NCBI GenBank assembly: GCA_020073465.1
Contig: JAIQFC010000007.1
Coordinates: forward strand, 52,345-116,344
Origin: Terriglobia bacterium
GTDB lineage: Bacteria > Acidobacteriota > Terriglobia > Terriglobales > Acidobacteriaceae
DNA length: 64,000 bases
Reading direction: 5' to 3'
Under the pieces are notes generated by a model, which ran no database searches, was not told the origin of the DNA, and worked only from the letters and a program-made list of their open reading frames with translations. Positions 10,601-17,529 of the stretch are shown here, in pieces (within the stretch, counting starts at the first letter, position 1; each line of letters starts with the position of its first letter). The position numbers and the translations under genes are program-made.

Positions 10601-11126
10601 TCCGCTGGGGAGGCCTCTCACCAGGGGATGGCAGTTTCTGAACATCACCACCCTGATGACGGGCCCCCCGTTCTCCGTGTATTCCGGAGTGCAGCAGACC
10701 GGGGTAGGCGCGGGAGGAGCGGATCGTCCAGACCTGGTGATGCAGCCACATTTCTCGACCAGCCGCACAGTTCGCGAAGATTACTTCGGATTCGGCACCG
10801 ACAATGCGTCGTTCTTCGATGTTCCGATCAATGTTCCGGGAGGGACCGGTCCCAACCATGGCCGCTTTGGCACGCTGGGACGCAATACATTCCGCGGGCC
10901 CGGCTTCCACAACTTTGACATCGCGCTGATCAAGGACACTCCCTTCGGGCATCGGGGAAACGCGGAACTGGGCACGGTGGAATTTCGCGCCGAGTTCTTC
11001 AACATATTCAACATCGTGAATTTCGGCCTGCCAAACAACGTCTTGCGCGGAAGCGGGTTTGGGATTATCGGCAAAACGGCCAGCACCTCGCGGCAGATCC
11101 AGTTCTCGCTGAAGGTGATCTACTGA
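7692..11126 (+). CDS. TonB-dependent receptor, Oar-like, with carboxypeptidase-regulatory-like N-terminus
   Basis: A 1144-residue outer-membrane protein. The signal peptide ends near VPVAMAA (about residue 28). A carboxypeptidase-regulatory-like beta-sandwich follows (about 32-110, GILRDDAGKPAGDATVQL), then a plug-like region (VNGQRGTATVFAMDG, SGANQIHGSIFEFVRNAAFDARN) and a long beta-barrel. It closes with QIQFSLKVIY, whose terminal aromatic residue is typical of barrel insertion. This architecture is one of the large Acidobacteria receptor families, thought to import oligosaccharides or other bulky ligands. The substrate is not predictable here. A second ATG at 7701 gives an almost identical signal peptide. 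A SusD-like partner is absent. Confidence 0.92.
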   Translation: MRGMQIRSGYRFVCFYLFAALATVPVAMAASTASWSGILRDDAGKPAGDATVQLHSTAGGHDYTARTSAGGQFAFPQIAVGEYRLSVELNDAIFNLPSLLAIKEGVTLTGALQVSSQRNEVSLVPAAQESSPQASGGEHLSSGEVSSLPLNARDFSKLLLLAAGTMTDANGAANFTQQFAVNGQRGTATVFAMDGFDTTDSELGGATFSNFNVDAIQEVQASSGVMPSEIGHGAASYTNVVTKSGANQIHGSIFEFVRNAAFDARNYFDHTVAGGRRIPPFVRNEFGFTNGGPIVLPKIYDGRNRTFYFGEYQGFRQVLGTTQVFPVPTAAERQGIDTQTFPGDTLTVPVSPAIAPVLAGYPLPNHPTGVYGERTYATSSKVSTSTDQFSIRVDHHISDKATLLTRFSLNQVTGPLTNPDQTAIDPTFEVRFFDHQRNAGVKYARIWTAHLTSDTSLGYIRSTPFFPAVNHTQPAIGFGDGLFQGFNSAGGSIFGSYGNLYQLRHDMSYVRGAHSFKWGIEMRFNRDATIFGTNPNGFYGFGGGTAYSPVDIPSASGTHDIHAGDPLPDSLTGLLTATPYEFSTIAASNVTPTGDKFDEAAVRREAYNFYFQDAWKATSRLTVSYGLRYEVNSRIHEAEKRTSLPRFVTADGKDTPYWDHTAKQIFLYDPQPPYDQDWIGWGPRLALDYGATKHTVLHVGGAITTIVPNLWQDNFLTGGLPFATSLFATALPGIPLPFQNSAVPVNLPTPYTTGGQPLFPTGKATGVAPNTQIDLQRYQTDLTALTPGNQVQLLQMIGIAKNFRNGYIGSYTAGVDHDFGDVKFSAAYVATTGIHLASVYSPNSYGGADPAFAPFTQFDSSGRAIGGFAPEVLITSRSHSSYHSLQTSLSKNSPRAGLGVQASYTYSKSLDDTSSVLGGLFGATGVVLQTLPQDPWNPGAEKGPSTFDVTHVFTASVIQLLPLDRVRFLRPLGRPLTRGWQFLNITTLMTGPPFSVYSGVQQTGVGAGGADRPDLVMQPHFSTSRTVREDYFGFGTDNASFFDVPINVPGGTGPNHGRFGTLGRNTFRGPGFHNFDIALIKDTPFGHRGNAELGTVEFRAEFFNIFNIVNFGLPNNVLRGSGFGIIGKTASTSRQIQFSLKVIY

Positions 11127-11170
11127 TAGGTAAGAGCAGCGGAGGCCGACAGAATCGGTTCCTCCAGGGA

Positions 11171-11270
11171 GTCATCCTGAGCGCAGCCGTTTTTCGGGCG
11201 GAGCGAAGGATCTTGCGGGTACTGCGCGAGATCCCTCACCCGGCTGAACTGAGGCGGGTTCGGGATGACA
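11171..11270. repeat. Dispersed intergenic repeat (type TGTCATCC), copy 3
   Basis: Starts GTCATCCTGAGCGC and ends TTCGGGATGACA, with complementary ends. It lies between the TonB-dependent receptor and the aminotransferase genes. Confidence 0.7.
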
Positions 11271-11366
11271 CCTCTCCGAAATAGGCTCTGGATTCGAAAC
11301 TGCACCGCTGCCGGCCGATCACCAACCCCTAACGCCTCAAGCGTCGTATGCTAGTCTGACCAAGCT

Positions 11367-12563
11367 ATGGCTGATGTCAGCACGCAAAAAAAACACTTTC
11401 TCAGCGACAAGGTCGCGCACTTCACCGAATCCGTCATCCGCGAGATGACGCGCCAGGCGATGCTTTATGGCGCCGTAAACCTGGCCCAGGGCTTCCCCGA
11501 CTTCTCGGCCCCCGGCGAGATCAAACAGGCCGCCCAGCAGGCCGTTGCCGACGATGTCAACCAGTACGCCATCACCTGGGGCGCTAAGAATCTGCGCAAT
11601 GCAATCGCGCGGCAGATGCGGGTGTGGCAGGGGATTGCGGTCGATCCTGAAAAGGAAATCACTGTTTGCTGTGGCTCGACGGAAGCCATGATCTCCACCT
11701 TGCTCGCCGTGTGCAACGCGGGCGATGAAGTTGTGATCTTTGAGCCCTTCTATGAGAACTACGGCCCTGATTCTGTGTTGAGCGGGGCCAAGCCGAAATT
11801 CGTCAAGCTGCGCCCGCCTGCGGAAGAAAACGGCGAGTGGACCTTCGACGAAAAAGAACTGCGTCGCGCGTTTGATCGGCACACGAAAGCCATCATCCTG
11901 AATACGCCGAACAATCCCACTGGAAAGGTATTCACGCGCACGGAGCTGGAACTGATTCGTGACCTGTGCCTTGAGTTCGATGTGCTGGCGATTACCGACG
12001 AGATTTACGAACACATTCTCTACGACGGCACTGAGCACATCTCCATGGCATCGCTCGACGGCATGCGCGACCGCACCGTAACCATCAACGGCATGTCGAA
12101 GACCTACAGTGTGACGGGATGGCGCGTGGGGTGGGCAGTTGCGCCCGGAAGAATCACGAATGCGATCCGCAAGGTGCACGATTTTCTGACCGTGGGAGCG
12201 CCGGCGCCCTTGCAGGAAGCAGGCACGGCAGCGCTGAGTCTGCCCGACGGGTACTATGCAAAGCTCGCCGAGGGATATCGCGTGCGCCGCGATCATCTCA
12301 TTCCGGCCCTGACCGCGGCTGGGTTCCAGTGCTTTCGTCCCCGGGGCGCGTATTACGTGATGACGGACATCACTGCGTTCGGCTTCAAAGACGATGTGGA
12401 GTTTACGCGCTATCTGGTGAAGGAAATCGGAGTCGCCGCCGTGCCAGGTTCGAGCTTCTATCACCATCCGGCCGACGGGGCACGGCAGGTGCGTTTCGCT
12501 TTCTGCAAGAAACCGGAAACGTTGGACGAAGCGGCGCTAAGACTCGCTAGATTACGGCGCTGA
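11367..12563 (+). CDS. PLP-dependent aminotransferase class I/II (methionine/aromatic aminotransferase-like)
   Basis: A 398-residue fold-type I aminotransferase. Seen: substrate loop VNLAQGFPDF, PLP region CGSTEAMIST, NTPNNPTGKVF, the PLP-contacting DEIYEHILYDG, and the Schiff-base lysine in SKTYSVTGWRVGW. The GFPDF and SKTYSVTGWR signatures match the YbdL/kynurenine aminotransferase group, which uses methionine, glutamine or aromatic amino acids. The exact substrate cannot be read from sequence. It is flanked by a dispersed repeat and a hairpin, so it is probably monocistronic. Confidence 0.93.
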   Translation: MADVSTQKKHFLSDKVAHFTESVIREMTRQAMLYGAVNLAQGFPDFSAPGEIKQAAQQAVADDVNQYAITWGAKNLRNAIARQMRVWQGIAVDPEKEITVCCGSTEAMISTLLAVCNAGDEVVIFEPFYENYGPDSVLSGAKPKFVKLRPPAEENGEWTFDEKELRRAFDRHTKAIILNTPNNPTGKVFTRTELELIRDLCLEFDVLAITDEIYEHILYDGTEHISMASLDGMRDRTVTINGMSKTYSVTGWRVGWAVAPGRITNAIRKVHDFLTVGAPAPLQEAGTAALSLPDGYYAKLAEGYRVRRDHLIPALTAAGFQCFRPRGAYYVMTDITAFGFKDDVEFTRYLVKEIGVAAVPGSSFYHHPADGARQVRFAFCKKPETLDEAALRLARLRR

Positions 12564-12690
12564 CGAAGTCGTGCCAAACCGGAGTCGACGCGAAGCAGCA
12601 CTGGCGGACTAGAACTAGCCTTCCAAATATCCCTGAGTGCACGCGAGTTCTCCTCAGGGGCTAAAGCCCGCATTAGTGTTGACCGGTAGC

Positions 12691-12711
12691 GGCACGGCTA
12701 GAAGCCGTGCC
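12691..12711. terminator. Hairpin between convergent genes (dispersed palindrome)
   Basis: A 9-bp perfect stem GGCACGGCT/AGCCGTGCC with a 3-nt loop lies between the aminotransferase stop (12563) and the convergent SirB1-like gene stop (12740). The same stem recurs at 39540-39560, also between convergent genes. It could act as a bidirectional terminator, although no U-run follows. Confidence 0.5.
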
Positions 12712-12739
12712 CTTCCCAAAGCCACTCATGACACTCGTT

Positions 12740-13591
12740 CTAGTTCATCAGCGCGAGCATGCGATGGATGGAAAGCGACATCTGCCGGATTTCCTCAGCG
12801 TCGGAGGCGGCCGGGGAAATGCGCAGATACTCCTCAAGGTCCTCTGCCGCGAGCTTGGATAGCGCCATACTGTAGCGCAGGAGCGCTCGTTGTTTTACAT
12901 CCTCCGCCGAACGTGGGTAGATCACCAGGATAAGATCAGCAATCGGCAGGGCTTTACGGAAGTTGCGCGTCGACAAATAGACCGCCTTCAGATTGTTGAG
13001 CATGCGCGTGAGAATCTGCCGGCGGCTGATGGGATGCAGAAACTCGGGGCGCAAGGTCATTTCGCCGGAGTAGATTTCGTCAAGCCGAGTCTGGCAATCC
13101 TGCCGGCTGAGAATGTCGCCACGATTGAAGCAGTCAATCAGTAATTCCTGCCCTCCATCGCCAAAATGCTTGAGCAGAAAATGGCCGGGCATGCCGACTC
13201 CGGCTAACAGAAGCCCGGTCCGCCGTGCAACCTCCATATAGACAATCGACAGCGTGATCGGAATTCCCAGTCCACGATCGAGTACGTGGTTCAGAAATGA
13301 ATTGCGCGGATCGTAGTAATCGTCACGGTTACCGCGAAGTCCTGCCTGGTCAAACAGAACCCGGTTCAGAGCGGCGATGGTTCGTTGGGAATCGAGGTCC
13401 GGCACGATGGCCGAAACGCGATCGGCGAGCTCATCGACGCGCGCCACGTAGCTTTCAATGTCGAGGTCCGGATATTCCGTGCGCGCGATCAGAAGAGCCG
13501 CGCGGGTGAGGTCAATGTCCTCATCCTCCACATCGGCGTTGACCAGCGCAGCGAATGCGTCAACCAGTTCGGCGGATGCAGTGTACTTCAC
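12740..13591 (-). CDS. SirB1/transglutaminase-like family protein
   Basis: A 283-residue cytoplasmic protein of the SirB1 family: a helical N-terminus, a transglutaminase-like core (NSFLNHVLDRGLGIPITLSIVYMEVARRTGL, then VGMPGHFLLKH and LIDCFNRG) and a C-terminal TPR-like part (RMLNNLKAVYLSTRNFRKALPIADLILVIYP). The papain-type Cys is not evident at the usual core position, so enzymatic activity is doubtful. The biochemical role of the family is poorly known. Translation begins at GTG. It is followed downstream on the same strand only by the hairpin at 12691. Confidence 0.88.
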   Translation of the reverse strand: MKYTASAELVDAFAALVNADVEDEDIDLTRAALLIARTEYPDLDIESYVARVDELADRVSAIVPDLDSQRTIAALNRVLFDQAGLRGNRDDYYDPRNSFLNHVLDRGLGIPITLSIVYMEVARRTGLLLAGVGMPGHFLLKHFGDGGQELLIDCFNRGDILSRQDCQTRLDEIYSGEMTLRPEFLHPISRRQILTRMLNNLKAVYLSTRNFRKALPIADLILVIYPRSAEDVKQRALLRYSMALSKLAAEDLEEYLRISPAASDAEEIRQMSLSIHRMLALMN

Positions 13592-13659
13592 ACGACGATG
13601 CTAGCAAACAGATGCCACGGACAAATTGGCCCGGATGTGCCATCGCATGGCACTTTTGT

Positions 13660-14586
13660 TTACGCCCGCAGCATGTGCCTGGCAATGAATAGCACATTGG
13701 CCGGGCGCTCTCCCAGCCGGCGCATGAAGTAGGGATACCACTCTGTGCCAAAGGGAATGTAGACGCGCGTGCGCCATCCCTCGCGCACCAGGCTCTGCTG
13801 CAGGTCACGGCGAATGCCGTAGAGCATCTGGAACTCGAACGCGTCACGAGAGACATTTTCGCGAGTGGCGAAGGCCTGTGCTTCCCGGATCACATTCTCG
13901 TCGTGCGTGGCCATGCCGTGGTAAATGCCGCTCTTCATCAGGATCTTCATCAGCTTGATGTAGTTGGCATCAACCTCTTCCTTCTTTTCAAAAGCAATGC
14001 TGGCCGGCTCTTTGTAGGCGCCCTTGCAGAGGCGTATGCGAATGCGTTCGGAGAGCAGCTTCTCGATATCACTCTCTGATCGTTTCAGGTACGCCTGAAT
14101 CACGGTGCCGACGCTGTCGGCATAGCCCGGAGTTCGGTGCAGCTCGTGAACGAAATCGAGGGTACGCTGGGTGTAGGGCGAGCCCTCCATATCCACACGC
14201 ACGAAGCCCGGCGGGTTCAGGGACGCGGCTTTGGCGACGAGCCCTCCGACCAGATCGCGCGCCAATGTTTCATCCACGTCAAGGCCCATGTGGGTCAGCT
14301 TGAGACTGATGTTGGCGTTGAGATGATTGGCCGCAATCGCGTCGAGTATCTGATGGTAGAGCTGGGCGCTGTGCCGTGCTTCGTCGGGATTGGTGACATT
14401 CTCCCCGAGGTTGTCGATGCTGACGCTCATTCCTGCGCGATTCACGACCTGGGTGGCTCGTACGGCGTCGGCGATTTCGGTTCCTGCAACAAAGCGGTTT
14501 GAAACACGGCGGCCGAGAGAGGATTGCTCGGCAAAGCGGCGCAACGAAGCATTCTCAGATAAATGAACGAAAAACGCCCTTAACAT
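13660..14586 (-). CDS. Proline dehydrogenase (FAD-dependent)
   Basis: A 308-residue monofunctional PRODH barrel that oxidises L-proline to pyrroline-5-carboxylate and passes electrons to the quinone pool. Diagnostic pieces: SLKLTHMGLDVD, VRVDMEGSPYTQRTLDF, IRIRLCKGAYKEP with the catalytic-region Lys, and the C-terminal substrate-binding helix YIPFGTEWYPYFMRRLGERPAN (Arg pair). The length matches bacterial monofunctional enzymes. The P5C dehydrogenase partner is not in the window. An in-line SirB1-like gene follows 68 nt downstream; co-transcription is possible. Confidence 0.95.
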   Translation of the reverse strand: MLRAFFVHLSENASLRRFAEQSSLGRRVSNRFVAGTEIADAVRATQVVNRAGMSVSIDNLGENVTNPDEARHSAQLYHQILDAIAANHLNANISLKLTHMGLDVDETLARDLVGGLVAKAASLNPPGFVRVDMEGSPYTQRTLDFVHELHRTPGYADSVGTVIQAYLKRSESDIEKLLSERIRIRLCKGAYKEPASIAFEKKEEVDANYIKLMKILMKSGIYHGMATHDENVIREAQAFATRENVSRDAFEFQMLYGIRRDLQQSLVREGWRTRVYIPFGTEWYPYFMRRLGERPANVLFIARHMLRA

Positions 14587-14736
14587 GGCGGACCTGCCAG
14601 GTGCGAAAGGATAGATAGAGGAGTGCCGGGCATGAAGGTAACAACGAGTTGTATCACAACCGAGGCTCTTCGCTGACCACCGCGGTCAGATCATGGCAGG
14701 CGTAAGACCTCCGGTGGAATCCGGAGCATCAGTCGA

Positions 14737-15081
14737 TCACTCCGGGGTGAACTTGATTTCTACCAGCTCATGAGTGTCGTGCGCAGCGGGCTCCCATTTC
14801 CATTGCCGAACGGCGTTCTGTGCCGCCACCGCGAGCAGGGGATGGCCGCCCCGGACCTCCACTGACTTCAGTGTGCCATTTGCCGCCACCACAGCCTCCA
14901 CTTTCACGGTGCCGTTGAGCCGCAGCGAACGAGCCGTGGAGGGATACTGTGGAATCACGCGTGTGACCACCCGGCGTGGGCCCTCTGCACTCTGGGCGTG
15001 GGAATAGACCGCGGTAAGACCAAGCATGACTACCAGCGGCAGAAACGCGGAGGGAATGCGTCGGAACACTTGGGGGATCAC
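14737..15081 (-). CDS. Secreted TonB C-terminal-domain protein
   Basis: 114 residues: a signal peptide (AFLPLVVMLGLTAVYSHAQ) followed directly by a TonB_C domain (VTRVIPQYPSTARSLRLNGTVKVEAVVAANGTLKSVEVRGGHPLLAVAAQNAVRQWKWEP). A typical TonB keeps an uncleaved anchor and a proline-rich spacer; both are missing, so this is a free periplasmic TonB_C domain. Such proteins are frequent in Acidobacteria. It may bind outer-membrane receptors but cannot transduce energy alone. GTG start. Confidence 0.85.
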   Translation of the reverse strand: MIPQVFRRIPSAFLPLVVMLGLTAVYSHAQSAEGPRRVVTRVIPQYPSTARSLRLNGTVKVEAVVAANGTLKSVEVRGGHPLLAVAAQNAVRQWKWEPAAHDTHELVEIKFTPE

Positions 15082-15283
15082 CTTCCACTATTAATTAGTT
15101 TTTTGATGTGTGACCCTCCAGACTAAACGCCGCGGCAACCTGGGCATAAGATCACGATGGTAATCTGTGCCAGGTTATCGACGTGCGAGCCTCATAGGGG
15201 AATGATGAGTTCTTCCTCGGATGGGGAGATTCCCCGGCCTCCGTTGTCCAATGGAGGTTCAGGTGAGGGACGGGTCGGTATCC

Positions 15284-16216
15284 TTACGTGCCGTGCTCTT
15301 CCAGGAATTTCTCTACTTCTATTGCAGCCATGCAACCGGTTCCTGCGGCAGTGATGGCCTGTCGGTAGCGCCGGTCCTGCACATCGCCACAGGCGAACAC
15401 ACCCCGCACGCGCGTGAGGACGTAATTGTGGGTCTTAAGGTAGCCACCAGCGTCGGTATCGAGCTGGCCCGCGAACATCTTTGCGTTCGGCTCGTGACCG
15501 ATACCGAGAAAGAGCGCGCTGGTGGGGAAGTCCCACACTTTGCCACTCTTGAGGTTGCGCAGCTTTAGGCCGGTCACTTCGTTTTTCCCGATGTCATAGA
15601 CATCTTCGACCACGGTGTCGGTGAGGAAGTGAATTTTTTCGTGTTTCTGGGCCCGTTCCAGCATGATCTTCGAGGCACGGAAGGACTCGCGACGGTGGAT
15701 GAGCGTCACCTTGGTCGCGAAACGGGTGAGGAAGAGGGCTTCTTCCATCGCCGAATCCCCGCCGCCAACGACGACGATCTCCTTACCCGAGAAAAAAAAC
15801 CCATCGCATGTGGCGCAGGACGAAACGCCGTGTCCGATGAGCAGCTGCTCATGCGGCAAACCCAGCCAGCGAGCCGAGGCGCCGCTGGCAATGATCAACG
15901 ATTGGGTGTGCACCTGGTGCTTGCCCAGATGCAGCAAGAACGGACGCTGGCTGAGATCGGCACTGGTCAGGTGGGCCAGGCGGTACTCGGCACCAAACCG
16001 CCCCGCCTGTTTGCGCATGTTCTCCACGAGCTGCGGGCCCAGAATGCCCTCGGGAAAACCCGGGAAGTTCTCGACGAGCGTGGTCATGGAAAGCTGGCCG
16101 CCAGGTTCATGACCCTCGACGACTAGCGGTTTCAGGTTGGCACGCGCGGTGTAGAGTGCGGCGGTGTGTCCGGAGCAGCCGGACCCGATGATGACTACGT
16201 TGCGGGTTTCGCTCAT
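15284..16216 (-). CDS. trxB: Thioredoxin reductase
   Basis: A 310-residue FAD/NADPH enzyme that reduces thioredoxin. Dinucleotide motifs: GSGCSGHTAALYTARAN (FAD; the usual GSGPAG is altered) and GGGDSAMEEA (NADPH). The redox-active pair is in SSCATCDGF (Cys134/Cys137). The C-terminal FAD motif reads VFACGDVQDRRYRQAITAAGTGCMAA. Length is standard. The ATG at 16216 is preferred over a TTG six codons upstream. Located downstream of, and co-oriented with, a secreted protein of unknown function. Confidence 0.97.
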   Translation of the reverse strand: MSETRNVVIIGSGCSGHTAALYTARANLKPLVVEGHEPGGQLSMTTLVENFPGFPEGILGPQLVENMRKQAGRFGAEYRLAHLTSADLSQRPFLLHLGKHQVHTQSLIIASGASARWLGLPHEQLLIGHGVSSCATCDGFFFSGKEIVVVGGGDSAMEEALFLTRFATKVTLIHRRESFRASKIMLERAQKHEKIHFLTDTVVEDVYDIGKNEVTGLKLRNLKSGKVWDFPTSALFLGIGHEPNAKMFAGQLDTDAGGYLKTHNYVLTRVRGVFACGDVQDRRYRQAITAAGTGCMAAIEVEKFLEEHGT

Positions 16217-16295
16217 GGTTATTTGTCGGTGCAAAGATTAGATTGCGGAATGCAGGTTTCGATGCAACCAACCACAGCGGCACCGAAACCTTTAT

Positions 16296-16327
16296 AACCA
16301 CCAAGGGCACGAAGGTTCACGAAGGAA
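16296..16327. repeat. Short CACGAAGG-type repeat
   Basis: Reads ACCACCAAGGGCACGAAGG followed by a second CACGAAGG, related to the copy at 947-974. It sits in the short gap between trxB and the gene upstream of it. Confidence 0.5.
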
Positions 16328-16332
16328 TGGAG

Positions 16333-17109
16333 TCACTTCTTCTCTTCCATTGGCTTCTTCATTTTTGAACCAGGTACGCTCTTGGGCTTCGAGGGCTTGG
16401 AACCGGGATCCACTTTGCCTAATTCCTCGGGAACGGTCATGCGAACTCCGAGCAGCCCGCGATAGTTCACCAGGACTTCGGACGCAGCCCGGAATAACGG
16501 CTCATACGCGCTCTGGTCGATTGCTGCTCCACTCTCGGAGGCTGCACAGCGAGCCAGCGCGACCGAAGACTTGCCGAAGCGCTCGAGTCGAATCCGGCTG
16601 GCCGGAGTGTTGGCTGCGAGCATGACTTCGGGGGTGCTGACCGAAGAAGCGCTATCTTCCAGCGACACCAGCATCAAATCCTTGGGATCGCGCACGTGCA
16701 GCACCAGGGTTTCGACCATGTTCTGGCCGTCGTTGCTGAACGAGTACTGGACGCTGGCGAACAGAGCCTGCACGGAGAACTCGCGGCGGACGCGAACATA
16801 GCTGGCCACCGAGGGCTCACCGGCGATGTGGGTTCCTTGTGCGGGCTGCAGGAAGTTCGGCATGTCGGTCAGGGTAGAACGGCCGCGGGAAACCTCGAAG
16901 TCGGAGCCAAACAGCGGCTGCTTAGGCACGCGCGCGAGCGCGGAGGCAATCTCCTTCTGCTCCTCCGCCGAAGGAGTGCAGACGTTGAGCACATTCACCT
17001 TCACCTGCGGCTCGGTCGAGGGCGGATTGGCAGACTGCTGGGCGGCGGATGGGGATGCTGCCACGGCAATGAGGCAGGCGAACAGGACGGGTAGGAGGAT
17101 TCTGGGCAC
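16333..17109 (-). CDS. Secreted protein of unknown function
   Basis: 258 residues. A clear signal peptide (LLPVLFACLIAVAASPSAAQQ) is followed by a globular domain without known catalytic motifs, and the protein ends in a Lys/Pro-rich tail (SKPKSVPGSKMKKPMEEKK). Two cysteines (NVCTPS and RCAASE) could form a disulfide in the periplasm. Starts at GTG. I do not recognise the family. It lies upstream of trxB on the same strand with a 116-nt gap. Confidence 0.8.
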   Translation of the reverse strand: MPRILLPVLFACLIAVAASPSAAQQSANPPSTEPQVKVNVLNVCTPSAEEQKEIASALARVPKQPLFGSDFEVSRGRSTLTDMPNFLQPAQGTHIAGEPSVASYVRVRREFSVQALFASVQYSFSNDGQNMVETLVLHVRDPKDLMLVSLEDSASSVSTPEVMLAANTPASRIRLERFGKSSVALARCAASESGAAIDQSAYEPLFRAASEVLVNYRGLLGVRMTVPEELGKVDPGSKPSKPKSVPGSKMKKPMEEKK

Positions 17110-17195
17110 GACGGAATTCTAATTGAGAAGGGCCGGAATTCTAAGTGCAAAACCCGGTTTCGCAGGAGCCGCCAGCGGCGGCGTAGAATTCAGGC

Positions 17196-17396
17196 ATGGC
17201 GAATTTGACATTGGTATATGGCATGAGGCTGCTGCCCTCGGATGACGTCACCGAAGTAGGTCAGGCTCCAGTGAAGCTCAAGAGCGGGCGCGAGGCGCAC
17301 GTGACGATGCATATCCTGGAGGGCAGCAAGGAAGAGATCGAGAAGCAGCTGCGGACGAGTTTAGAGGCGTTCTTCGACCTTTATCCAGAGATCTAG
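17196..17396 (+). CDS. Small conserved-looking cytoplasmic protein, unknown function
   Basis: 66 residues starting at ATG: MANLTLVYGMRLLPSDDV, then a basic strand region KLKSGREAHVTMHILE and a charged helix EEIEKQLRTSLEAFFDLYPEI. It shows regular strand/helix alternation and no membrane segment, so it looks like a real small folded protein. No family is recognised. Divergent from the secreted protein before it and 133 nt ahead of the phosphatase gene. Confidence 0.6.
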   Translation: MANLTLVYGMRLLPSDDVTEVGQAPVKLKSGREAHVTMHILEGSKEEIEKQLRTSLEAFFDLYPEI

Positions 17397-17529
17397 CAGA
17401 CCTTACTGATCCCCTGGCAAATGCTGGTTGCAGTGCTTCGTTGGCGACTCTTGGCCTACATTTCACGGGGAGCGGGGCTGCGGTTCGCGTCTATAATCTT
17501 AAGCTCTTGGCGGCACTCGAGTAGCGATC

